Source: Paenibacillus sp. LHD-38
GTDB taxonomy: Bacteria; Bacillota; Bacilli; Paenibacillales; Paenibacillaceae
NCBI RefSeq assembly: GCF_031157315.1
Contig: NZ_JAVIFU010000009.1
Coordinates: forward strand, 62,001 to 126,000
Reading direction: 5' to 3'
Length of the DNA stretch: 64,000 nt
The notes under the pieces were generated by a model, which saw nothing but the letters and a program-made list of their open reading frames with translations, searched no databases and was not told where the DNA came from. Positions 16,153 through 25,026 of the stretch are shown here, piece by piece. Numbering within the stretch: the stretch's first letter is position 1; each line of letters begins with the position of its first letter. The position numbers were made by a program, and so were the translations under genes.

Positions 16153-17934
16153 CTATTCCAATCCGCCCGTTAACACCGGAGTCGCGCCCGATACAATTTG
16201 GCGATAGGTTTCAATCGGAAGCTTAGGCACGCGTTCGAATGACAACAGGCCGTTTTTCTCCTGTTCGACATCGGTCAACTGCGTATAACAATAGCCCTGC
16301 AATCCGTCGGCAGCGATAATCGGACGCATCACCGCGGTCAAACGGTTCAAGAAGTCCTGATCATCCTTCGCCGAAGAGTAACCCCAGCCTTCTCCGCTGC
16401 CTTGAATGTATGAAATCCCACCGAATTCCGACAGCTGTACCGGCTCTCCCTGATAAGAGAATCCAGGAATCAGAATTTTTCTGCCTTGCGGATCACTCTT
16501 AACAGATAGCTCGGGCGTTGCATACCTGCGCGCTAATACTTCTTCGCGGCTTTCATAGTCATGAACCGTATAGATATCCGATTTCACATGCTCCCAGCCG
16601 TCATTCGAAATAACCGGTCTAGTGTCATCCAGCGATTTGGTTAAATAGTAGAGCGTGGAAGCATGGTGCTGCTGTCTTTTATCGATTAAAATGTTGGGCG
16701 TTCCCCAGCTCTCATTCAGCGGAACCCAAACGACGATACAAGGATGGTTATAATCACGTTGAACCGCTTCCTGCCACTCCTTCGTAATTCTGCCTACATA
16801 TTGCTCCGAGAATTGATAGGCATTTGCCATCTCTCCCCACACAAGCAATCCAAGCTTATCGCACCAGTACAAATAACGCGGATCTTCTATTTTCTGATGC
16901 TTCCTCGCGCCGTTGAACCCCATCTGCTTCGTCAATTCCACGTCCGTACGCAGCATTTCATCGCTCGGAGCCGTAAGCACGCCGCCCGGAAAATAACCTT
17001 GATCCAAAATTAGCTTCATATAATAAGGACGGTTATTCAAGCAAATGACGCCGTCTTCAATCGATATTTTCCGCATGCCGAAATAGCTTCTTACTTGATC
17101 AAGCTCTTCTTCTCCGTCCAGCAAACTAAATTCGACGTCATAGAGATGCGGCTTCTCCGGCGACCACCAGCGTCCAAGGCCGTGATCATTGAAGTCATGA
17201 AGCTTAATGGATACTTCCTCTTCCTGCGCCATGACACGAATGATATCCTCAGCTATCAGCTCGCCCGCAAAGGATATTTTTGTGTTGAGGCGTAAGTCTT
17301 TGTATAATTCCGTGCCCTTAATAAAACTGCGAATATGAATTTTATTGGAATCGATATCCGGCGTCAGCCTCACGCGGTCCACATGCGCAGCATTCACCGC
17401 CTCGATCCATACCGTTTGCCAAATGCCAGTCGTCCGTGTATAGAAGACCTGTTCCGACTGTTCCTTCCAATACTGCTTGCCTCTAGGCAGCGTGACATCT
17501 TTGCTGTAATCCTGAGCGCGCACAACGATGCTGTTCGTCCCGCTTGCATGAAGTGCTGCCGTAATATCGGCTTGAAAAGGGGTGTGCCCGCCCTCATGGG
17601 ATGCTGCCAAATGCCCGTTCACCCATACCTTTGCTTCGTAATCGACTGCGCCAAAATGAAGGATAATGCGTTTTCCGGCATACTCAGAGGGCAGCTCGAC
17701 ATTTTTTCGGTACCACACGATATCGTGAAATGCTTGTTCATTAATGCCGCTCAGCTCGCTTTGATAACAAAACGGCACTTGGATCTTACGGTCAAAATTT
17801 TCTCCCTCATACCATCGACTGTCACAGCCTGCATTCGTATCGTCGTAAGCGAATTCCCACTCCCCGTTTAAATTAAGCCAGGAAGCCCGTTCAAACTGCG
17901 GTCTAGGATATTCATTTCGTGATGGTTCAATCAT
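16153..17934 (-). CDS. GH2 family glycoside hydrolase
   Basis: Cytoplasmic enzyme of 593 residues with the GH2 order: sugar-binding jelly-roll domain (residues 10-180), immunoglobulin-like domain, then the TIM barrel. The acid/base Glu is in VVWVPLNESWG and the nucleophile is probably Glu in VQLSEFGGISY. Beta-galactosidase, beta-glucuronidase and alpha-L-arabinopyranosidase-like members all share this layout, so the exact sugar is open. It probably trims oligosaccharides imported by the ABC transporter encoded in the same operon. ATG follows GGAGTGGG. Confidence 0.9.
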   Translation of the reverse strand: MIEPSRNEYPRPQFERASWLNLNGEWEFAYDDTNAGCDSRWYEGENFDRKIQVPFCYQSELSGINEQAFHDIVWYRKNVELPSEYAGKRIILHFGAVDYEAKVWVNGHLAASHEGGHTPFQADITAALHASGTNSIVVRAQDYSKDVTLPRGKQYWKEQSEQVFYTRTTGIWQTVWIEAVNAAHVDRVRLTPDIDSNKIHIRSFIKGTELYKDLRLNTKISFAGELIAEDIIRVMAQEEEVSIKLHDFNDHGLGRWWSPEKPHLYDVEFSLLDGEEELDQVRSYFGMRKISIEDGVICLNNRPYYMKLILDQGYFPGGVLTAPSDEMLRTDVELTKQMGFNGARKHQKIEDPRYLYWCDKLGLLVWGEMANAYQFSEQYVGRITKEWQEAVQRDYNHPCIVVWVPLNESWGTPNILIDKRQQHHASTLYYLTKSLDDTRPVISNDGWEHVKSDIYTVHDYESREEVLARRYATPELSVKSDPQGRKILIPGFSYQGEPVQLSEFGGISYIQGSGEGWGYSSAKDDQDFLNRLTAVMRPIIAADGLQGYCYTQLTDVEQEKNGLLSFERVPKLPIETYRQIVSGATPVLTGGLE

Positions 17935-17967
17935 GTTCCCACTCCAGTCCTATTGCTTATGTTTATA

Positions 17968-20442
17968 TTATTTCTTTATTGGTTTTACGATTAAATCGTA
18001 GAATGATAGAGTTGAGCGTTCGGCATGAATGCCTACCTTGCCATATAAAAACGGATGCGGATCCGTGTAATGAATTAGCGGCTTCGGCTCATCATTTAGA
18101 AACACTTGAATAGTCCCGCCTTTTGCTTCTGCCTTCAGCGTATAAACGCGTCCCGTCTCCAGCTCTACGGTTTCACTGGCTACAAGCACGGAATCATAGT
18201 TCAAACGATGTAAGGTCAGCTGCGAAGAAGAAATGCCGATATAATAGCCCATCGCCGCATCTCTAACTTGAGCGGGATGATACGATTCATTCGTCTCGCG
18301 TATAAATAGACCGCCAATATCCGTATCGGCATTCAGCTTCACGCCAACCGAAAACGTATAGTCATCCCATGCGTCGCTGCCCGCAAACAAGCGGTCATCC
18401 TCTGTCCCGCTGCCGGTATAAGCATGGTCGTTCTGTCCAAATAAACCAAAACCCGATTGAACAGGCAATTGCTCGAATGTTTGCTGCTCTTCCAGCTGCT
18501 CGGCAGTAAACAGTTCTAAAGATTGAATAACAGCCGCGCCGCTTTTTAATTCAATCTTCATTTCATGAAAGCCGGCGGAAATATCCAACGTTCCGATTCG
18601 AAGCTTGGCTGTGTCTTCCGTAAAGGCCGGATCATCAGCGTTAATCTTCGTTTTTACCGGATCTCCTCCGTCAATGGACCATTCCAGCACGCTATCCTTC
18701 TCCGGCTTCCGGAGCGTTAGCCCGATTCCATACTTCGCATCCGCCTTGGCATTGAGCTTATACTTCAACCAGTCTCCGCGCTGCTGCAGCGTTACTGAGT
18801 AGCTGCCGTCATCCAGCTTTTGAATGGGGACGCCGTCTGCCGCCCGGTATGCGCTTATCTCCGATGGTTTCTGCTCTATGTGGAAGCCTCGTTCCGCTTC
18901 TTTCAAATAATGGACCGCTTCAACCGTGCCCGGCACCGGTTTGTATATCTCAAAATCGCTGCTGCCGCCTGCATCATTCGTGAATGCCGTATATTCATAG
19001 ACCGGCTTCGCATTCGTTGCGACATACCCGATTTTCCCTTCGCCTGGACCAGCCGTTTCTTCCTCCAGCTTCTTCATCCCGTCAAAGAAAACAAGAACAC
19101 GGTTGTCACGCCGCTCCACGCGTATCGTATGCAGCTTCGAGTAGTCAAAGTCAGAAGGAAGTGCGGCATAACCGCCATGCTGCTCTGTACCATTTTTTAC
19201 AGTAATATAGTGAAGCTCGTGTTTCGATGGCAGCAGGATAACCGCTGAATAATTAGATGCGTCTGTATATGAAAATACCGCTTCAACCATCCCGTTATCC
19301 GCTGCAGCGTCTGCTCCGCCCAATCGGAAATTATATTCCGCAATAAACGTCGCTTCTGTCGCTAATTTGCTGAGCACCGTTTCGCCTTTAGCCGACTCCG
19401 TCTTTTCCCATTGCTCAGCCGCGATCCCATCTGACAACCAGCCATACAAGGCTGGCATGGCAGGCGCAGGCTGCTTATGGTCATGCGTGGGGCCAAACAC
19501 AACCAGCTTATCGCCATTATAAGCAAGCCGGTCAATATTGAGCTCACGTACCGGGGGGCCTTCAGCGGAATGCCCGACCAAATTATGATAGGTCAAATAA
19601 TAGGAATCCATATCCGGACCAAGCACCGTCGCGCTATGCCCAAGCCCCTTAAAATCATCCTTTACGCTGATTACAATCGGATTGTTCGCAGGCAATGCAT
19701 AATCGCCGAAAGGGCCATCCTTTGACACCGCATAGTTGACGCGATAGCCATTGCTGAATACATGATTGCCGGTATACGTCATATAATACAAGCCGTTTCG
19801 CTTCCAGATCATCGAGCCTTCCGTCCAGTGCCCAAGAAAGGCGTTAGTCGTTACGCCGATATCAATCGTAAACGGATCAGGCATCTCATGGGCAACAATG
19901 CCCTGCGTGCCCGCATTCGTGAAATACCATTTTCCGTCATCATCGATAAATACGGAGCCGTCAATGGAATTTCCCAGATTTTCTGTTTTGACGACGAACG
20001 GACCCGTTGGGCTGTCACTCTGCAGCACATAATGTCCTTGTCCGGCAGGCGATGTATATAAATAGAAGCTTCCGTTCCAGTAAAAGACTTCGGGAGCATA
20101 AGCGCCTGTCGTGATCGGATCCTCTGTAACCAGCCCTTCATAGCTCCAATCCACGAGGTTGTCGGAACTCCATGCTTTGATGCCGGGCCGAAAGTCCTTT
20201 GTACTGCAGTATAAGTAAAACCTTCCATTGTAGCGCATGATGAAAGGATCGCCGATTCCGTAATCCTCCCACTCTTGATCCAGCTTGAACGAGTTCGTAT
20301 ACACTTTTGCATCCTCCTTTAACAGGGTGATCTCTTTCTCATCCGGGCTGGATTCACAGCCGCTCAGCATGACCGCCAATGCTGCGGCAAGGAGGGCAAC
20401 AGCTTTCATCGCCCTCATTTTTCCTGCTACAAATATGCGCAT
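17968..20442 (-). CDS. secreted GH43 lipoprotein with C-terminal carbohydrate-binding domains
   Basis: 824 residues. A lipoprotein signal ends at LSGC near residue 29, so the enzyme is anchored outside the cell. The GH43 propeller spans about 60-340: base Asp in YGIGDPFIM, Asp in SIDGSVFI and Glu in HWTEGSMIW. Three beta-sandwich regions follow: a DUF1080/laminin-like domain (about 355-500), a CBM6-like region (about 510-650, RGDWLKYKLNA) and a second sandwich to the end. The RBS AAGGG lies in the end of the upstream permease gene. It likely cuts polysaccharide at the cell surface and feeds the transporter encoded just before it. Confidence 0.85.
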   Translation of the reverse strand: MRIFVAGKMRAMKAVALLAAALAVMLSGCESSPDEKEITLLKEDAKVYTNSFKLDQEWEDYGIGDPFIMRYNGRFYLYCSTKDFRPGIKAWSSDNLVDWSYEGLVTEDPITTGAYAPEVFYWNGSFYLYTSPAGQGHYVLQSDSPTGPFVVKTENLGNSIDGSVFIDDDGKWYFTNAGTQGIVAHEMPDPFTIDIGVTTNAFLGHWTEGSMIWKRNGLYYMTYTGNHVFSNGYRVNYAVSKDGPFGDYALPANNPIVISVKDDFKGLGHSATVLGPDMDSYYLTYHNLVGHSAEGPPVRELNIDRLAYNGDKLVVFGPTHDHKQPAPAMPALYGWLSDGIAAEQWEKTESAKGETVLSKLATEATFIAEYNFRLGGADAAADNGMVEAVFSYTDASNYSAVILLPSKHELHYITVKNGTEQHGGYAALPSDFDYSKLHTIRVERRDNRVLVFFDGMKKLEEETAGPGEGKIGYVATNAKPVYEYTAFTNDAGGSSDFEIYKPVPGTVEAVHYLKEAERGFHIEQKPSEISAYRAADGVPIQKLDDGSYSVTLQQRGDWLKYKLNAKADAKYGIGLTLRKPEKDSVLEWSIDGGDPVKTKINADDPAFTEDTAKLRIGTLDISAGFHEMKIELKSGAAVIQSLELFTAEQLEEQQTFEQLPVQSGFGLFGQNDHAYTGSGTEDDRLFAGSDAWDDYTFSVGVKLNADTDIGGLFIRETNESYHPAQVRDAAMGYYIGISSSQLTLHRLNYDSVLVASETVELETGRVYTLKAEAKGGTIQVFLNDEPKPLIHYTDPHPFLYGKVGIHAERSTLSFYDLIVKPIKK

Positions 20443-20446
20443 CCGG

Positions 20447-21283
20447 TTAACCCTTCAATCCGCTGATCGCCATCGATTCGATAAAATAGCGCTGGCAAAA
20501 GAAAAATACGAGAATAACGGGAACCATGGATATGATCGACGCCGCCAAAATAACCGGATAGTTAGAGGAACCCATATATTGTGATTGCATCGAAGCAATC
20601 AGCACTTGAATCGTTTGCTTCTGCGGCGAGCTTAAATAGATAAGCGGACCCATAAAGTCATTCCAGATGCCCATGAAGCTTAATGCCGCTTGAGCCGCAA
20701 TCGCCGGTTTGGCGACTGGCAATGCGATCGTCCAGAAGGTGCGGAAGAAGCCGCTGCCATCCAGCTTGGCTGCTTCGACCAGCTCATTCGGGAGGCCGCC
20801 CGCCAAAAACTGCCGCAGGAAGAAAATAACGACGATATTTCCGAAGAGGCCCGGTACAATGAGCGGCAGCAGCGTATCGGTCCAGTTGATCTTCGAGAAG
20901 CCAATGAACTGTGGAATCATGACGACCGAGAAAGGAATCATCATCGTTCCAAGCAAGGATAGGAAAATCGTATCCTTAAACGGAAATTCGATTTTGGCAA
21001 AAGCATATGCCGCCATCGTCGAAACAAAAAGTCCAATGACGAGAACAAATACGACGATAATCATGCTGTTCATAAAGCCGCTAAGCAACGGAGAATCGTT
21101 CCAAGCCGTGACATAGTTTTTGAACGTAGCAGGATCAGGAATCCACTTTGGCGGAATTTCGAACACGTTTCGTTGATCTTTTAATGAAGTGGAAATCGTC
21201 CATACGAACGGTGCCAGCATGACAACCGAGCCGATACAGAGAATTAAGGCCACCCAAAGGTTTGTCATTCTTTTTTGCAGCAT
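20447..21283 (-). CDS. sugar ABC transporter permease (MalG/AraQ type)
   Basis: Inner-membrane subunit of a CUT1 sugar importer, 278 residues, six membrane helices. The EAA loop that docks the ATPase is clear: ELVEAAKLDGSGFFRTFWTIALPVAKPA. C-terminal ...ESMAISGLKG is typical of MalG-type partners. No ATPase gene is present in the cluster, so a shared MsmK-type ATPase encoded elsewhere is expected. The RBS GGGGAG precedes the ATG by 11 bases. Confidence 0.93.
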   Translation of the reverse strand: MLQKRMTNLWVALILCIGSVVMLAPFVWTISTSLKDQRNVFEIPPKWIPDPATFKNYVTAWNDSPLLSGFMNSMIIVVFVLVIGLFVSTMAAYAFAKIEFPFKDTIFLSLLGTMMIPFSVVMIPQFIGFSKINWTDTLLPLIVPGLFGNIVVIFFLRQFLAGGLPNELVEAAKLDGSGFFRTFWTIALPVAKPAIAAQAALSFMGIWNDFMGPLIYLSSPQKQTIQVLIASMQSQYMGSSNYPVILAASIISMVPVILVFFFCQRYFIESMAISGLKG

Positions 21284-21322
21284 GTGAAATCAAACTCCCC
21301 TCGCAAACTGTGACGCTAACGA

Positions 21323-22216
21323 TCAATCGTTGTACACCCATTTTTTTGAAAGCCGGAACTGAAGGAGCGTAACGATGAAGATAATAAGGCCGAGAACCCA
21401 AGCAATGGCACTGGCATAGCCCATATTGAAGTACTTGAACGCATTTTCGAAAATATAAAATACAACGGTCGCCGCACTGTATTCCGGACCGCCGTCGCCT
21501 GCCAATACATAGATCTGGCTGAACGACTGGAATGCGCCGATAACGCCCATAACAACGACGAAGAAATGAATATTCGTAAGCAGCGGAATCGTAATCAACC
21601 ACAGCTTCTGGAACGCGTTCGCGCCGTCCACTTCAGCAGCTTCGTAATACGTAGACGAGATGGACTGCAACCCGGCCAAGTAAAGCACCATCGTACCGCC
21701 AACGCCGCCCCATACGCCCATCAGAATCATAGACGGCTTAATCCAGCTTGCATCGCCGAGCCAGTTAGGACCTTCGATGCCGAACCAGTTCCACATCGTT
21801 TGATTGAGCAATCCAAAATCTTGATTCAAAATCCACTGCCACAGCAGCGAAACGGCGATGATCGGGGAAATGACCGGCAAATAATAAATCGTCCGAAGAT
21901 AGGATATGCCTTTGAGCGGCCGGTTCATCATAATCGCCAGCAGCAGCGCGACGACCATCCCAATCGGAATGCCAAGCATCATAAACACCGTGTTATAAAG
22001 AGATTTGTACACCTTCTCGTCGTGGAATACCTCCACATAATTCTCAAAACCCACAAATTTAGGCGGTGAAACGAGATCCCACGAGGTGAAGCTCAGCCAG
22101 GCCGAGTAGAGAAGCGGCGCGACTCCAAAGATGAGAAAGCCAAGCACTGGCGCTGCCACAAATAGATAGGCCCATGCGTATTCTTTGCGGATATAACTAG
22201 GTTTTCTTTTTTTCAT
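21323..22216 (-). CDS. sugar ABC transporter permease (MalF/AraP type)
   Basis: Partner permease of the importer, six helices, with EAA loop YYEAAEVDGANAFQKLWLITIPLL. The ATG at 22216 (MKKRKPSYIRKEYAWAY) with GAGGAT upstream is chosen over an in-frame GTG six codons earlier. Encoded between the binding protein and the second permease, the standard order. Confidence 0.93.
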   Translation of the reverse strand: MKKRKPSYIRKEYAWAYLFVAAPVLGFLIFGVAPLLYSAWLSFTSWDLVSPPKFVGFENYVEVFHDEKVYKSLYNTVFMMLGIPIGMVVALLLAIMMNRPLKGISYLRTIYYLPVISPIIAVSLLWQWILNQDFGLLNQTMWNWFGIEGPNWLGDASWIKPSMILMGVWGGVGGTMVLYLAGLQSISSTYYEAAEVDGANAFQKLWLITIPLLTNIHFFVVVMGVIGAFQSFSQIYVLAGDGGPEYSAATVVFYIFENAFKYFNMGYASAIAWVLGLIIFIVTLLQFRLSKKWVYND

Positions 22217-22281
22217 GCGTACACATCCTCGCACTAGCTATTCGTTATTTCATTTCTAAAATCGGACTTTAATTCTAAAAG

Positions 22282-23658
22282 TTATTTGTTGCCCTTGTCA
22301 TACAATTCCTGAAGCTTCGGCTGCATTTCCTTCGCCCAGTCCGCTGCCGTCACCTTGCCGTCCCATACCTTGCCTGCCTCTTGCCACATCGTGTCGATCC
22401 ATTTCGTATCCTTCGAGCCAAACTCCACCGGCGTATGCCCGTAATCCTCGATAATGTCCAGGAACACCTTGCGGTTAGCCGGCGCTTTGTCATAAGCTAC
22501 AAACTCGCCTTTTGCCATATCCACCAGGTTTGGCACTGCTTGGCCCAGCTCATAGTTTTGTTTCTGGCCTTCCGCGTCCAGCGCCAGGAATGCGGCTAGG
22601 TTAAACGCTTCCTGTGCATGCTTGGATTTGCTCGATACCGAGTAGCCCATCGACCCGACCCATGTTCCCGCTTTGCCTGTCGTCGGATTTACCGGCCATG
22701 CCGCAATATCCCAGTCAAACGGCAAATCCCAGAAGCCCGGTTGATCCCACGGACCCATCGGGAACATGCCTACTTTGCCTGCCACGAAACGAGAGTAAGC
22801 ATTCATCGCTTTCTCGTCCTCCGGCGACGGGGTTACATTGTGCTTCAAGCGCAGATCCGCCACCCACTGCATCGCGCTTGCGAATTCAGGCGTATCGATG
22901 GTAACCTCGCCTGTTCCGTAGTCGATGAAGTCTCCGCCGCTTGCCCATACGGCACCTTCCAGCGTAAAGTTCGCTCCGCCGTAAATATCGACCTTGCCAT
23001 CGCCGTTATCATCCTTCGTCAGCTTCTTCGCCGCGTCCAGCCAGTTATCCCATGTCCATTTGCCAACCTCGGCCGGCGGCAATTCCACTCCGGCTTCCTC
23101 GAACATCGTTTTGTTGTACGCCATGGCCCATGGGCCTACATCCTTCGGCAGACCGTACAGATCGCCTTGTCCGACCTGCTTGCCATCGTAGCGGTAACGG
23201 TCCAGCGCCTGCTTCCATACATTATCCTCTTGGAACAGATCAGTCGTTTCTAGAAACGGCTGCAGATTCTGAATCGTGCCTGCCTCGGCGAATTTATAAA
23301 ATTGCGGTCCCGATACGTAGAATACATCAGGTGTTTTGCCCGATGCGACCAGCGTGGACAGCTTTTGGTTGTACTCTGCCGGAGGTACGCTTGTATATTC
23401 AACCTTTACGTTCGGATATTTCGTTTCATAGGACTTAATGAGCTTCGTGAATATATCCTTCTCCTGCGGGCTGCCGTGACCCATAAACGAGATCTTCACC
23501 TGCTCCTGCGGCGTATTTTCCGCGCCTTGCTCTTTACTACCTTCGTTGCCGTTCGCGGCGGAGCCTTTGCCATTATTGCCGGATGAGCAAGCCGACAGCA
23601 GCAACCCAAAACATAATAGAAAAATAAGTCCAAGCTTTGCCGATTGTTTTCTCTTCAT
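22282..23658 (-). CDS. sugar ABC transporter substrate-binding lipoprotein, copy 1
   Basis: Extracellular solute-binding protein family 1, 458 residues, with signal peptide and lipobox LSAC near residue 24 followed by a Gly/Asn/Ser linker. It captures oligosaccharides for the two permeases encoded next. The start has GGGAGGG upstream. A near-identical paralogue (25027-26403) lies on the other side of the regulator; differences are few and concentrate in the linker after the lipobox, so the duplication is recent. A cre-like box lies about 45 bases upstream of the start. Confidence 0.93.
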   Translation of the reverse strand: MKRKQSAKLGLIFLLCFGLLLSACSSGNNGKGSAANGNEGSKEQGAENTPQEQVKISFMGHGSPQEKDIFTKLIKSYETKYPNVKVEYTSVPPAEYNQKLSTLVASGKTPDVFYVSGPQFYKFAEAGTIQNLQPFLETTDLFQEDNVWKQALDRYRYDGKQVGQGDLYGLPKDVGPWAMAYNKTMFEEAGVELPPAEVGKWTWDNWLDAAKKLTKDDNGDGKVDIYGGANFTLEGAVWASGGDFIDYGTGEVTIDTPEFASAMQWVADLRLKHNVTPSPEDEKAMNAYSRFVAGKVGMFPMGPWDQPGFWDLPFDWDIAAWPVNPTTGKAGTWVGSMGYSVSSKSKHAQEAFNLAAFLALDAEGQKQNYELGQAVPNLVDMAKGEFVAYDKAPANRKVFLDIIEDYGHTPVEFGSKDTKWIDTMWQEAGKVWDGKVTAADWAKEMQPKLQELYDKGNK

Positions 23659-23702
23659 TTCGTTTGACCCTCCCTAGTAAATTGAACGCGCGTGACACCA
23701 AC

Positions 23703-23716
23703 TGTAAGCGCTTAAA
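23703..23716 (-). promoter_or_regulatory. cre-like site (CcpA)
   Basis: TGTAAGCGCTTAAA matches the cre consensus TGWAANCGNTNWCA at all but one fixed position. It lies between a long AT-rich dyad and the start of binding-protein copy 1, where carbon catabolite repression of the operon would act. Confidence 0.6.
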
Positions 23717-23736
23717 TCAATAAACTCATTATAAAT

Positions 23737-23772
23737 TATATTGTTATATGTTTATATAATAAATACAATATA
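23737..23772. promoter_or_regulatory. AT-rich dyad, candidate operator for the local regulator
   Basis: Arms TATATTGT and ACAATATA flank 20 bases upstream of binding-protein copy 1. A related string TTATATTGTTATA occurs at about 26560-26573 upstream of copy 2, so it may be the shared operator of the GntR/LacI-type regulator encoded between them. Confidence 0.4.
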
Positions 23773-23815
23773 AAAAAGCATCCCTGCACAAAAGCTGTGC
23801 AAAGATGCTCTATAT
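23773..23815 (-). terminator. terminator of the GntR/LacI regulator gene
   Basis: On the minus strand AGCATC..TGCACA pairs with TGTGCA..GATGCT and is followed by six T. It lies directly after the regulator stop codon. Confidence 0.75.
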
Positions 23816-23825
23816 AGGCTTACGC

Positions 23826-24884
23826 TTACTTTTTACAAAACTTCACGGGTACGACGATTCGCTGCGGCGTATATTCGCCTTGTAATTGCGCATGCAGCAA
23901 ATCAACCGTAACCCTGCAAATTTCATCTTCGTTCTGCTGTAAATAGGATACATCCTGGAAATCCGGCTGGTCGAAGCAGACAAGCTCGATGTCGTCCGGC
24001 ACTGATTTTTTCAAACGTTTTGCGGCGTAGTAGGTATAGTTGGTCAACTCCACATTAACTACGAAAGCAGCTGAAACCGCGGGCCTTTCGTTCATGAAGG
24101 CTTCAATAATAGGCTGCGCGTTGCCGCTTGATATATCCTCGATTTTTAATATACACCACAAATCCTTATCGATCGGAAGCTTCTTGGCCAGATAGGCTTT
24201 CTCGAAACCGATCAACCGCTCCTCGGTCGCCGTATTCGTAATTTCCGGGGTAATAAGCGCAATGTGTTCGTGGCCGCTCTCCAGCAAATGCGTAATCGCC
24301 TGCTCCGTGCCGTTCACATTGTCCGAACTGACGCTGTATGTCCGGATCTCTTTCAGGAAGCGGTCGATCAGCACATGGGGAAATTTATCGAGTGACAATC
24401 GCAAAATACTATCATTATAGCGCTCCTCTTCTGTCGGAAACACTATGAGACCCCGTACACCGGAAGCGACCATCGATTCAATTGCTGCGCTCTCTTCGAT
24501 TTGAGATTCGCGCGTAATGCGAACCTGCAAGCTGTATCCGCCAGCCGTCACGTATTTCTCAATGGAATCCAGGATCTTCTGATCCACCTTGGTCTTCATG
24601 CATGGCAAAATAAGTCCAATCACGTCTCGCGCATGGCTTGATGCCGCGGCTTCTACCGTGGATTCGCCATCCTGCCGCACGAACGTCCCTTTGCCCTGCA
24701 CGCGAACGAGCACGCCTTCGTCCGCGAGTCCGATCAAAGCATTCTTGCTCGTAATTTGGCTGACCCGGTATTGCTCCGCAAGCTCTTTCTCCGAAGGGAC
24801 ACGATCTCCGGGACGCAGCTTGCCTGTTTGAATTTGTCCTAAAATATCCGCTTGGATTTGTTTATATAAAGGATAATTTTTCAC
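23826..24884 (-). CDS. GntR/LacI-type sugar-responsive regulator (AraR-like)
   Basis: 352 residues: N-terminal GntR winged helix (PLYKQIQADILGQIQTGKLRPGDRVPSE..VRVQGKGTFV, residues 1-70) joined to a LacI/periplasmic-binding-protein ligand domain (DVIGLILPCMKT onward). This combination is that of AraR, which represses arabinose and arabinan genes until L-arabinose binds. GTG start after GAGGGTG. It sits between two copies of the binding-protein gene and has its own terminator. Exact effector is inferred from layout and neighbours only. Confidence 0.85.
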   Translation of the reverse strand: MKNYPLYKQIQADILGQIQTGKLRPGDRVPSEKELAEQYRVSQITSKNALIGLADEGVLVRVQGKGTFVRQDGESTVEAAASSHARDVIGLILPCMKTKVDQKILDSIEKYVTAGGYSLQVRITRESQIEESAAIESMVASGVRGLIVFPTEEERYNDSILRLSLDKFPHVLIDRFLKEIRTYSVSSDNVNGTEQAITHLLESGHEHIALITPEITNTATEERLIGFEKAYLAKKLPIDKDLWCILKIEDISSGNAQPIIEAFMNERPAVSAAFVVNVELTNYTYYAAKRLKKSVPDDIELVCFDQPDFQDVSYLQQNEDEICRVTVDLLHAQLQGEYTPQRIVVPVKFCKK

Positions 24885-24949
24885 GTCGCACCCTCTTTTT
24901 ATATTAATATATTAAGTATACTAAATTAGTTATGATTTGTCTTTATAAA

Positions 24950-24995
24950 AAAAAGCCATGCCTCCAAGGTTAAGAACCTGAAGTCACAGCTTTTC
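24950..24995 (-). terminator. terminator of binding-protein copy 2
   Basis: An imperfect minus-strand hairpin with AGGTT/AACCT at its tip and AGC/GCT at its base runs into eight T. It separates the second binding-protein gene from the regulator, so the second copy is transcribed alone. Confidence 0.6.
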
Positions 24996-25026
24996 ATCTT
25001 ACTTCTTCCGCTTCTTACTTCTGCCC